The position numbers and the translations under genes are program-made. The notes below the pieces were generated by a model. The model was given only the letters and a program-made list of their open reading frames with translations, had not been told where the DNA came from and searched no databases. This document shows, in pieces, positions 1 to 7,800 of a stretch of DNA of 11,643 nt. The stretch is from Bacteroidales bacterium (GTDB taxonomy: Bacteria > Bacteroidota > Bacteroidia > Bacteroidales > VadinHA17), in NCBI GenBank assembly GCA_015486475.1, contig WFRO01000450.1, positions 1 to 11,643 on the forward strand, in the 5' to 3' direction. The first letter of the stretch is position 1; every line of letters starts with the position of its first letter.

Positions 1-1
1 C

Positions 2-160
2 ATCCGTTACCGTCAGCCCCTGCAGCAGGCCCGCCTCTACCTGCGGGAGGAGGGGATGTACATCCTCTTCGAACACCTGCAGCGCGGCATCACCCCCGGC
101 CAGTTCGCCGTCTGGTACGACGGGGACGAACTGATCGGGTCGGGCGTGATCAGCGAATAA
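2..160 (+). CDS. mnmA: tRNA-specific 2-thiouridylase MnmA, C-terminal fragment
   Basis: This is the 3' end of a gene that starts before the window; 52 codons remain before the TAA stop at 158-160. MnmA (TrmU) activates C2 of the wobble uridine in tRNA-Lys/Glu/Gln with ATP and inserts sulfur delivered as a persulfide, in the cytoplasm. The visible part is the C-terminal beta-barrel domain. The segment ITPGQFAVWYDGDELIGSGV matches the family's conserved C-terminal 'TPGQ-AV-Y-G---LG-G-I' signature, and it is preceded by 'IRYRQ', which is also typical. The catalytic cysteines and PP-loop lie upstream and cannot be checked. The reading frame is clean to the stop. Its role is unrelated to that of the envelope genes that follow, so it is probably just a housekeeping neighbour. 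The assignment is by family signature and is fairly secure despite the short length. Confidence 0.85.
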   Translation: MRYRQPLQQARLYLREEGMYILFEHLQRGITPGQFAVWYDGDELIGSGVISE

Positions 161-244
161 AGCAGAATATTGTCTTCGGATAATATTTATTTCTCGTTTT
201 ACGTTTCATAAATAACATTATCAGATCATCTAATATTTCCGGTC

Positions 245-1717
245 ATGGAAACGAAAAAGTCTCTCTTCTTTTTTATTTTCCTGTTTCTGCCCTTTTTTTC
301 TTCCTCAGCCCAGCAGGCACTCCGTCTTCGTCTGGGTATTGATTTTGGGTACAAGGGAGACCTGTACAAGCTCAGCGACCCTGCCGGGGCCCTGAAGAAC
401 GATGCTCTGCCGGGAGGATATTTCGGGATCACCCTTTCGCAGGACCTGAATGATCATTTCCTGCTGGAGACGGGCGCCCGGCATGTGCAGTACTGGCAGG
501 GGATCCATTTCAAGGGATTGCCTTCTTTCGGTTCCGCCTCCAATGCCCTGAACTCCTGGCAGGTTCCGTTCCTTGTAAAATACCGGTTGCACACGCGCAA
601 CGACCGGTTCTCCCTCACCCCTTCGGCGGGTTATGTGATGGGTATCAACCTGGAAAAGACGAAAGCGTATCCGCCCGACTGGCCCCAGAGCGAGGGTTAT
701 GGCTCGGTCCATGACGGGGAGAACACTTACAGTTTCTCTTACCAGGGCTATTACAATTATCACCGGATCATCTCTCTTTTTGAGGCGGGACTGTCGTTGG
801 ACTACCGTACCCGGTGGGGCCTGCAGCTTTCGCTGGGAGGCGCCTGGCAGGGCGGATTTTACGGGGTGATGAAGCAGGAGGTAAGCTATACGGTCAACGA
901 CGGGCCGGAACACGAGGCTGCCTACACCTCCAACGGCAACAACTTCCGCATCACCCTCGGTGTCAGCTATGCCCTCAGCCGCCTGTGGCAGGAGCATCCC
1001 GATGAGGAGACCCGTACAAAGACCCATGAGAAGGTAAAACAGCTCTCGGCATCCCGTTTTTATGTCGGCACGGAGATCGGCGGACTATGGAACTTTTTCT
1101 CCCACGACAACCCGGAGGTATATGCCGAAGAGGGCTGGAACGACATCGCTCTGGGCCTGTACGGAGGTTACCGCCTCTTCTCCGGCTTCTGGCTGGAGAC
1201 CGGCATCTATACGCAACGCTTCACCAATGATTATCTGATCGAAGACAACGGCAGCTTTGTGGATGGCGGCGGGTTCCGTTACAGCGGTACCGGTTTCATG
1301 CGGATCCCTTTGCAGATCAAGTACAGGTTCTCTCCCGGTAAGGGACGTTTTGCCCTGGCAGCTTCCCTCGGAGGGTCGGTGCTCACACACACCCAGGGCA
1401 CAGGCGTATATGCCGAAGATGATTCATGGGGCATATCCGATGACGGGATCCATCCCGCCGACACCTCCCGGTATTACCTTACAGCGTACCGGCTGAAAAA
1501 AGCCACTTTTCTCATGAACGCCGGCATAGGCGCGGAATACTCCCTCTTCCCCCGTCTTATCCTCACCCTTTACGGTAATTATTTCCAGGGATTCAGTGAC
1601 ATCAACCGCCTCCATGTGATCCGTGAGAATGACGGGGGCAATTATGAAGGGAACATCTATTATAACGGTTCCGGCTTTATGCTCTCGGCAGGGATCAGGA
1701 TACCGTTGGGCAAGTAA
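245..1717 (+). CDS. Outer-membrane beta-barrel protein with two homologous halves
   Basis: A 490-residue secreted protein. Residues 1-22 form a signal peptide (METKKS, then a Phe/Leu-rich core, ending SSAQ). The rest is rich in alternating aromatic/hydrophobic strands and Gly/Tyr/Asn turns, as in Bacteroidota outer-membrane barrels of the porin/OmpX-like superfamily. Two halves, about 27-247 and 271-490, align with each other. Examples are HFLLETG (71-77) with GFWLETG (314-320), WQVPFLVKYRL (105-115) with MRIPLQIKYRF (352-362), LFEAGLSLDY (178-187) with LMNAGIGAEY (423-432), and the closing strands at 230-244 and 474-488. A charged linker (about 249-268) joins them. It therefore looks like either two fused small barrels or one barrel built from a doubled unit. 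The start is the ATG at 245, which begins directly in the signal peptide; no Shine-Dalgarno site is evident. Ligand and function are unknown. Localisation is inferred from composition. Confidence 0.75.
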   Translation: METKKSLFFFIFLFLPFFSSSAQQALRLRLGIDFGYKGDLYKLSDPAGALKNDALPGGYFGITLSQDLNDHFLLETGARHVQYWQGIHFKGLPSFGSASNALNSWQVPFLVKYRLHTRNDRFSLTPSAGYVMGINLEKTKAYPPDWPQSEGYGSVHDGENTYSFSYQGYYNYHRIISLFEAGLSLDYRTRWGLQLSLGGAWQGGFYGVMKQEVSYTVNDGPEHEAAYTSNGNNFRITLGVSYALSRLWQEHPDEETRTKTHEKVKQLSASRFYVGTEIGGLWNFFSHDNPEVYAEEGWNDIALGLYGGYRLFSGFWLETGIYTQRFTNDYLIEDNGSFVDGGGFRYSGTGFMRIPLQIKYRFSPGKGRFALAASLGGSVLTHTQGTGVYAEDDSWGISDDGIHPADTSRYYLTAYRLKKATFLMNAGIGAEYSLFPRLILTLYGNYFQGFSDINRLHVIRENDGGNYEGNIYYNGSGFMLSAGIRIPLGK

Positions 1718-1718
1718 T

Positions 1719-1750
1719 TCCTGCCAAATCCATTTTAAAACAATGCAGGA
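1719..1750 (+). terminator. Weak candidate hairpin after the barrel gene
   Basis: TCCTGC at 1719-1724 pairs with GCAGGA at 1745-1750, two bases after the TAA stop. An inner CATT/AATG pairing (1731-1734 with 1742-1745) could extend or compete with it. No T-run follows, so it is not a classical intrinsic terminator. It may be a 3' stabilising stem or chance. Confidence 0.25.
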
Positions 1751-1779
1751 CATAGTCCGCCCCGGCCCCCTGAGCATGT

Positions 1780-1980
1780 AAGAAGTGTGGAGGGTGGAGT
1801 GTGGAGTTGAAAAGAAGTTAAAAGTTAAAAGTGCCTAAAGTTAAAAGTTTATGTATTAAGCTATTCGCATTATCTCATTATCGCTTCATCCTTTGTCCGC
1901 CATAGCCGGTTCCTGAGTAGCCGAAGGCGTACCGAAGGACGGCGGCGGCGGAGCTTATCGCTTCATCGCTTCATCGCTCC
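1780..1980. repeat. Intergenic low-complexity tract with heptamer and octamer repeats
   Basis: The 303-bp gap between the barrel gene and the 4Fe-4S gene (1718-2020) has no credible ORF. It holds GTGGAG-rich sequence (about 1788-1806), heptamers GTTAAAA at 1817-1823, 1824-1830 and 1840-1846, and TTATCGCT at 1878-1885. A GC-rich REP-like element lies at 1912-1938. Three tandem octamers follow: TTATCGCT (1955-1962), then TCATCGCT twice (1963-1978). Related octamers recur at 8943-8966. Such tracts are common between genes in Bacteroidota; no function can be read from the sequence. Confidence 0.8.
1912..1938. repeat. REP-like element with CCTGAG and CGAAGG modules
   Basis: CCTGAG (1912-1917) is followed after four bases by CGAAGG (1922-1927) and again by CGAAGG (1933-1938). 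The CCTGAG...CGAAGG arrangement matches the complement of the element at 11547-11565, where the gap is five bases. This suggests one dispersed repeat family in this genome. From memory, similar GC-rich short palindromic repeats are abundant in Bacteroidota and other bacterial genomes. Confidence 0.55.
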
Positions 1981-2020
1981 TTACTCCCTACTCATCATTG
2001 CAGTCTGATGTGGTGAGAGG

Positions 2021-3067
2021 TTAATTTGTATGCTCATACACCGGGCTGTTGATCTCATGGATCCGCTGCTGGTACTCTTTCACGGGGATATTGTTCTGCC
2101 AGTGGCCGGTGAGGCGGGCCAGACCGGTGAACAGCACGAAAGAGAGCAGGATGATCCAGGCCACGGTGCGGGCGGAGAGCGGCTTCTTTTTTTTCTTTGA
2201 GAGGCTCAGCATCAGCGTGTCAGGCTCGGGGCATACCGAGGTGCAGGTAAGACAGGCCGTGCACTCGTCAGTGCGTACCCGGATCTTTTTATGCACCTGT
2301 ATGTGGGCGGGACAGGCCTCCGTACACATCATGCAGTCGGTGCAGGTATCGGGGTTGCGGGTGATCTTCACCGGGCTGAACATGCTGAAAAAGCCGAGCA
2401 GGGCCCCGTAAGGACAGAGGTAACGGCACCAGAAATTTTTTATGAACAACGACAATACCATAAGCCCGAGGATCACGCTTAGCGAGAAGGCGGAGATGTG
2501 GGCAAAGAAAAGCAGCATCTTGATATCCGCCACCCGGTTGTAGTCGCCATAAATAAATCCTTTCAGGGCCTCCGCATCCATGCCGAAAAAGATGCCCCAG
2601 GCAAAGAAGATCAGGATCAGGTATTTCAGACTGCGCAGGGGCCAGTCGAGCCAGGCCGGCAGGGTGAAATTCCTGCCGAAGATCTTTTCACCCCATTTCC
2701 ACAGATATTCGGAGAGCAGACCTACCGGGCAGACCCACGAACAGAAACTCTTTTTGATGCCCCAGGCCATCAGCAGGAAAAGGATGAAAAGCACCAGTCC
2801 TGCCGGATGAATGGCATTGAAATCCCCCGTGAGGATCCAGTATTTCAGGCTCATCAACGAGCTGATGGGCAGGAAAGCCTCCACCCCCGGCGGGCGCGAC
2901 ACCTCTCCCCCGCCCTGTTGCAGGTAATGCACAAAACGGACAAAGCGCCAGCCGGTATACAGGGTGATCAGCAGAAAGATCCACTGCACTGTACGCCGGA
3001 TAAGGGGAGCCTCACGGTATTTCTCCCCGGGAAGCTTCATCTCTTTGTAAAACCTGTGATCTGCCAT
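2021..3067 (-). CDS. Polytopic 4Fe-4S ferredoxin-type membrane protein (NapH/CcoG-like)
   Basis: A 348-residue integral membrane electron-transfer protein. With the ATG at 3067 as start, hydrophobic segments lie near residues 26-48, 88-106, 146-162, 184-211 and 301-321. Two membrane-edge CxxxCP motifs follow the hydrophobic segments, CSWVCP (109-114) and CRYLCP (214-219), as in NapH and related Fer4_5 proteins. Two adjacent 4Fe-4S ferredoxin motifs come next: CTDCMMCTEACP (242-253) and CTACLTCTSVCP (269-280). A lysine run (about 291-295) precedes the last helix. The family moves electrons between the quinol pool or cytoplasmic donors and periplasmic or maturation targets. No nap, nos, cco or fix partner is visible here, so the substrate is unknown. 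An in-frame TTG at 3094 would add nine residues without improving the protein. The gene is transcribed divergently from 3338 across a shared control region. Confidence 0.85.
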   Translation of the reverse strand: MADHRFYKEMKLPGEKYREAPLIRRTVQWIFLLITLYTGWRFVRFVHYLQQGGGEVSRPPGVEAFLPISSLMSLKYWILTGDFNAIHPAGLVLFILFLLMAWGIKKSFCSWVCPVGLLSEYLWKWGEKIFGRNFTLPAWLDWPLRSLKYLILIFFAWGIFFGMDAEALKGFIYGDYNRVADIKMLLFFAHISAFSLSVILGLMVLSLFIKNFWCRYLCPYGALLGFFSMFSPVKITRNPDTCTDCMMCTEACPAHIQVHKKIRVRTDECTACLTCTSVCPEPDTLMLSLSKKKKKPLSARTVAWIILLSFVLFTGLARLTGHWQNNIPVKEYQQRIHEINSPVYEHTN

Positions 3068-3108
3068 ATCTCTGTCTAACCTTTTGGAATCCAAAAAACT
3101 CCATCAGC

Positions 3109-3257
3109 CCTGGTGACAATTCTAATGGCTCCAGATGCATTCAAAATACACTCAAGCCTTAATTGGCATTCCTTTGCGCGCAGGATTTCCCCTTCAGGGG
3201 ATCAAGGGGGCGGGAAGGCCGGATATAGTGACTTGTTGCAAATGACTTGTCACCAGG
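3109..3257. promoter_or_regulatory. 11-bp inverted repeat in the divergent promoter region
   Basis: CCTGGTGACAA at 3109-3119 is exactly inverted as TTGTCACCAGG at 3247-3257. The arms lie in the non-coding region between the divergent 4Fe-4S gene (ATG at 3067) and the lipoprotein gene (ATG at 3338), one arm nearer each start. The right arm also overlaps a direct repeat TGACTTGT (3229-3236 and 3243-3250). This could be a pair of operator sites for one regulator controlling both genes. It is seen directly; function is inference. Confidence 0.4.
3188..3201. other. Short GC hairpin in the divergent region
   Basis: TCCCC (3188-3192) and GGGGA (3197-3201) form a 5-bp stem with a TTCA loop. No T-run follows on either strand and no gene ends here, so it is not assigned as a terminator. 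It may be structure within a 5' leader or a repeat remnant. Confidence 0.3.
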
Positions 3258-3337
3258 TTGAACAAAAATAAAAGAAAAATACTGCATTCAGGTAGCATAT
3301 TGGCAGATTTTTTGCAGTGTTCATAAAAAAGAACGAA

Positions 3338-3949
3338 ATGAAAAGATCCTATCGAAAGGCCCGGTTCCTGCCCCTGCTTTTGCTGATCATCATCGGGATT
3401 TACGGATGTATAGGAACCAGGACAAGCCGCACTTTTACAGAGAACGACATCGCCACCTCCGTAAAAAGGGTACGGAAGATCTTCTTTACCGGTAAAGTAG
3501 AGGAACGAAAAACCCCCTTTGCCGGATTGAAGCAGACCTTTCTGAAAGAAACCGGTCCCTCCGGCCATGTCACGTGTAAGGTGTACGCCGTTCTTATAAT
3601 GGATAAAGGCGCTTACAGGTTAAAAGACAAGATCTTTTTGATCGTTGACGGAAAGGCTTATCCCTTGACCTTTGAGCAGGAAGAACCCGAAAGCTATTCC
3701 GAAACAAGTACGCAAACCGAGACCATCACTGCTGCCGACTCCTCGGAAGTATCTGTTGTTACCGGTTATTCAAAAGATGAAAAAAAGATCTTTAAGATGT
3801 ATTATACGCTGGCTCCGGAACTCATTGAAAAGATCGGAACAGCCCGGCAGGTATTGTTCAGATTCTACAGCGGACCGGATATGATCACAGTTAATTACAA
3901 AGGCTCCCAATTAAAAAAATTAAAAAATTTCCTGCTTCAATCCGGCTGA
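3338..3949 (+). CDS. Hypothetical lipoprotein, family not recognised
   Basis: A 203-residue exported protein. A positively charged N-terminus (MKRSYRKAR) is followed by a Leu/Ile core and IYGC, with Cys24 as the likely lipidated residue; Tyr at -2 is unusual but tolerable in a lipobox. The middle is a beta-rich stretch. A Ser/Thr/Glu-rich segment (about 117-140, ESYSETSTQTETITAADSSE) resembles an exposed loop. The C-terminal part (about 155-200) reads as a helix-strand-helix unit: YTLAPELIEKIGTARQVLFR, then FYSGPDM, then QLKKLKNFL. I do not recognise a named domain. The ATG at 3338 is preferred over an in-frame GTG at 3317, because it places the charged residues directly before the hydrophobic core. 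The gene is more AT-rich than its neighbours, visibly so at its 3' end. It lies 88 bp upstream of the LolA-like gene on the same strand. Confidence 0.75.
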   Translation: MKRSYRKARFLPLLLLIIIGIYGCIGTRTSRTFTENDIATSVKRVRKIFFTGKVEERKTPFAGLKQTFLKETGPSGHVTCKVYAVLIMDKGAYRLKDKIFLIVDGKAYPLTFEQEEPESYSETSTQTETITAADSSEVSVVTGYSKDEKKIFKMYYTLAPELIEKIGTARQVLFRFYSGPDMITVNYKGSQLKKLKNFLLQSG

Positions 3950-4037
3950 TGCTGAAAGGATATAAGCAGAATACTCTAAAATTTTGGATATATTTTTTAA
4001 TTTCGCGGGCAATAAAATTGTTTAAAGAGCGAAAAAG

Positions 4038-4886
4038 ATGAAAACAGCAACAATATATTCCCTCCCCTCTGTTAGGAAAAGCTTACTGACGGTCTCAGTG
4101 ATCATAACAGCCACCTTCCTGCAGGCCTTCCTTCCGGCAGGCGTCCAGGCCCAGACTACGGCGCCGGAGATCCTGAAGGCGATGGACAAGGTCCTTTTCG
4201 CACCTAAGGATAAAGTGCTCAACCTGGAGATGGTGATGACCGATCTGAACACCAACAAGGAAAAGATCAAAAAAGCAGAGATCTTCCAGAAAGGAGCAGA
4301 TAAGAAACTTTTTGTGTACACCTATCCTCCCTCTGATAAAGGCATCGCCACCCTCTCGCTGCCGGGAGAGATGTACATCTACCTGCCCATGTTCAAGAAG
4401 CCCAAGAAGATCACCAACATGGCCGATGGCAACAGTTTGAATAAATCGGACTTTTCACTGGAGGATATGGCTACAAAGCCTTACTCGGAACGGTACACCC
4501 CCAAACTGCTGAACAGCACTGCCACCTCATGGGAACTGGAGCTTAAGCCCAAGGATCCGAAGGCCTCTTACAGCAAGCTTATCGTCGCGGTGAACAAAGC
4601 ACATCATTACCCGGAGAAGATCGTTTATTTCGACAAAAAAGGACAAAAGCTCAAGGAATCCTCTTACCATTTCAAGAAGATCGGTAATTACTGGGTGTCC
4701 GATAAGGTGACGATGACCGATCTGAAGAAAAAGCACAAGACCGTCATTACCATGACCGGTATCAAGCTGGACCAGGGCCTGAGCGACAGTATCTTTACCC
4801 TCGAGAGCCTTACCAACGCCGGTGTTGCCAAGAAGACTGAAAAGAAAGCCGAGAAAAAAGCCGCCCGGAACGAGAACAAACACTGA
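4038..4886 (+). CDS. Outer membrane lipoprotein-sorting protein, LolA-like (TP_0789/PF17131 type)
   Basis: A 282-residue periplasmic protein with a signal peptide ending around residue 38 (AGVQAQ). The mature part follows the LolA-like pattern of the PF17131 family. There is a strand-rich N-terminal half (LNLEMVMTDL, then LFVYTYPPSDKGIATLSLPG at 91-110). 'YIYLPMFKKPKKI' follows (113-125), with the family's 'S-N-SDFS-EDM' segment at 133-144. Next comes a half-barrel with WELELKPKDPKASYSKLIVA (165-184), 'YPEKIVYFDKKGQKLKE' (191-207) and a closing 'DSIFTLESLTN' (250-260). LolA folds bind acyl chains; this subfamily is usually annotated as outer-membrane lipoprotein sorting, without proof of substrate. 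The tail (265-282) is a Lys/Glu-rich extension. The gene converges on the propeller gene, with only 11 bp between stop codons and no room for a separate terminator. Start: the first in-frame ATG, at 4038. Confidence 0.8.
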   Translation: MKTATIYSLPSVRKSLLTVSVIITATFLQAFLPAGVQAQTTAPEILKAMDKVLFAPKDKVLNLEMVMTDLNTNKEKIKKAEIFQKGADKKLFVYTYPPSDKGIATLSLPGEMYIYLPMFKKPKKITNMADGNSLNKSDFSLEDMATKPYSERYTPKLLNSTATSWELELKPKDPKASYSKLIVAVNKAHHYPEKIVYFDKKGQKLKESSYHFKKIGNYWVSDKVTMTDLKKKHKTVITMTGIKLDQGLSDSIFTLESLTNAGVAKKTEKKAEKKAARNENKH

Positions 4887-4897
4887 CCTCCCCGTCG

Positions 4898-7800
4898 CTA
4901 TTTTTTCTCTTTGTCAAACATTTCCCTGGTCACAGGGCGGATGACCTTCAGGCCTTTTTTCTCCAGGACCATGTTGATCCGCGCAACCTTTGTGTCAAAG
5001 ATCTCCTGATATTGTTCACGGTATCCTTTCATCTCTTTTTCCAGCACATCAAGCCGGTCGATCTGCGAGTTGGTGGGACGTCCCAGGTAGTTGACCACAC
5101 CGCCATACACCGCTGCGATCTTCTGACGCAGCTGTTCTTCGGAGGTGAACATCCCCTCGGCCTTCGTCTCCACCAGACTGCCGTGGATCTGTCGCATCTG
5201 TGTGATCACGGCATCCAGCTTTTTCTTCAGGCTCCCCGGGATATCCTGTTTTTTCGTTTTTGCTGCCTGCTCCATCACATCCGTTACCTGCCGGTCGAGG
5301 AAGGCCAGATCTTCGAGCATGTTGTAGGCCTTCATCAGGGTTTTTCTTTGCAGGGCTCTGTCCTCAGCCGTATACGGGAGGGAAGGATCATCCTGGATCA
5401 CGAACTCCCCCTGCAGCACCTTGTCTTTTTTGATGATCTTCACAGTGTAGGTCCCCGGGTCCAGCATGGGACCGAAGAAGCCTGCAAAAGACAGGGTCTT
5501 GGAGGTAGGCACACGCGGGGGTTTCAGACGGATGGGCATCTGCACCCTGTTGATCCCTTTGCGTTTTCCGGCGGCCAGATCGCGTATTTTCTTCCCGTCG
5601 GGTCCGTACACCTCCAGATGCATATCTCCGAAGATATGGCGTTTTTTCAGGTAATAGGTCAGGAGAGCGGCTTCCGGAGGGTTGGGACCCATGAACTCCC
5701 CGTCGCCGGGGAACTCCTGGGTATACCCCTGGTTGCGCAGCAGATAAGGCCGTGAGGGCAGGAAAGCCATATCCTTAGCCAGCATCTCAGGCGTCAGGTA
5801 GCGCAGGGGTGTGATATCGTCGATGATCAGGATGCCGCGGCCGTGGGTGGCCACCACCAGATCATTTTCCCGCTCCTGGATCACCATATCCCGCACCGAG
5901 ACCTTCGGGAAGTTACCTGTGAAGCGGGCCCAGTGCTCTCCTCCGTCCACCGAGAGCCAGAGGCCGAACTCGGTGCCAAGGAAGAGCAGGTTCTTCTCCT
6001 GCGTATCCTCAATGATCTTGTGACAGTATCCTTCCAGGGCTCCGTCACGCAGGGGAGTCCAGGTAATACCGTAGTCGGTCGTTTTGTATACATACGGTTT
6101 CATATCCCCCGTACGGTGACCGTCGAAGGTCGCGTAAGCCGTTCCTTTCTCAAAACGGGAAGGTGTGACGGACGAACACCAGGTGTCGGGCGGCAGGTCC
6201 GGGATGTTGTTCACCACATTGCTCCAGCTTTTCCCGCCGTCGCGTGTCACCTGCAGGTTGCCGTCGTCGGTGCCGGCCCAGATCAGGTCCTTGTCCAGCG
6301 GCGACTCCCCTACCGCAAAGATGGTGCAGTGATTCTCGGCAGAGGTATTGTCTTTGGTCACCCCGCCCGACTTCTCCTGCTGCAGCTTGGCCGGATCGTT
6401 GGTGGTGAGGTCGGGAGAGATACGCTCCCAGGTGTCCCCTTTGTCGGTGGAACGATAGAGATACTGACTGCCGATATAGAGGGCGCCCGAAGGGCCGAAG
6501 AGGAAAGGGGTGTTCCAGTTGTAACGCAGCTTGCCGGTCTTTTCGTCTGCATAGGGCTTGATATCTTTCATCTCGCGGGTCTTGAGATAGACGCGGCTCA
6601 CCTCGCCCCCCTGCGACTGGCTGTAGATAACGGAAGGATCGTCAGGGTCGGCAAAAGCATAGAAGCCGTCGCCGCCGCCGATATTTTTCCATTCGGCGTT
6701 GCCGATGCCTCCCGGTCCTTCCGAAGGCCCCATCCACGAGCCATTATCCTGCAGACCGCCGTACACCCAATAGGGTTTTTGGTTGTCCACGCTCACATGG
6801 TAAAACTGCGATACGGGCAGGTCTTTTGACAGCCGCCAGGTCTTCCCCTGGTCGTTGGAAATGTAAACGCCTCCGTCGGTGCCCAGGTACATGAAATTAT
6901 TGTCGGCAGGGCTGATCCAGAGGGCATGCATGTCGGAGTGCACCCCTCCGCCGAAGCTCATGAGGTTACCCCTGTCGAAGTTCTTTCCGGCATCCTTGCT
7001 GTATCCCAGCATCAGTCCCGGTTTCCACACCCGGTTGGTGTCCACGGGATCGGCGATGATATTGGAAAAATAGAAAGGACGTTCACTCACTGCTACGGTC
7101 TTGTTCACCATCTGCCAGGTGGCGCCCATATCGTCGGAACGGTAAAGAGCGGTCTTCGGCGACTCTATCAGGGCATAGATACGCCCGGGCATCACCGGCG
7201 ACACCGAGAGGGCGATACGTCCTACCGAATCATGCGGCAGCACCTTGTCCGTCACTTTCTCCCAGGTGTCCCCGCCGTCGTCGGAACGGTAGAGACCGCT
7301 GCCGGGGCCGCCGGAACGGAACGTCCAGGGCCGGCGCCGGAAATCCCACATACCGGCGAACATCACCTGCGGCCGTCCCGGGATCATGATCAGATCGGAG
7401 CAGCCCGTGTTCTCATCCACATACAACACCTTCTTCCAGGTCTTCCCGCCATCCTTCGAACGATAGACACCCCGCTCAGGGTTACTGTTCCACAGATGGC
7501 CCAGAGCCGCCACGAACAGCACCGACGAGTCACGGGGATCGATCAGGATGCGGGCGATGCGCTCGGTCTTCTCCAGCCCCAGGAACTGCCAGTTGTCACC
7601 GCCGTCGGTGGTGCGGTAGAGACCGGCTCCCACGGAGGTGCTGTTGCGCGTCCAGGGCTCGCCCGTCCCCACGTATACGGTATCAGGCCGCTGCTGGTCG
7701 ATGGTCACGGCGCCGATCGACATGACATGCCTGTCAAAGACAGCCTTAAAAGTGAGGCCGCCGTTGCGGCTTTTCCACACCCCTCCCGAGGCCGTGCCCA

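Noticed and set aside
305..1027. A 240-codon open frame on the minus strand
   Set aside because: Antisense to the barrel gene, with no family-like motif; the sense frame has a signal peptide and barrel pattern.
2498..3079. A 193-codon open frame on the plus strand
   Set aside because: Antisense to the 4Fe-4S protein, whose cysteine motifs make the minus-strand frame certain.
3068..3094. TTG start extending the 4Fe-4S protein by nine residues
   Set aside because: The in-frame ATG at 3067 is a normal start, and the extra residues are not needed for any motif or helix.
3969..4006. AT-rich promoter-like sequence before the LolA-like gene (TAATTTCG with an upstream TTTG)
   Set aside because: The -7 match is imperfect and the TTTG lies only about 11 bp away instead of about 19, so it does not meet the Bacteroidota promoter pattern.
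5843..6829. A 328-codon open frame on the plus strand
   Set aside because: Also antisense to the propeller gene, with no signal peptide or recognisable motif.
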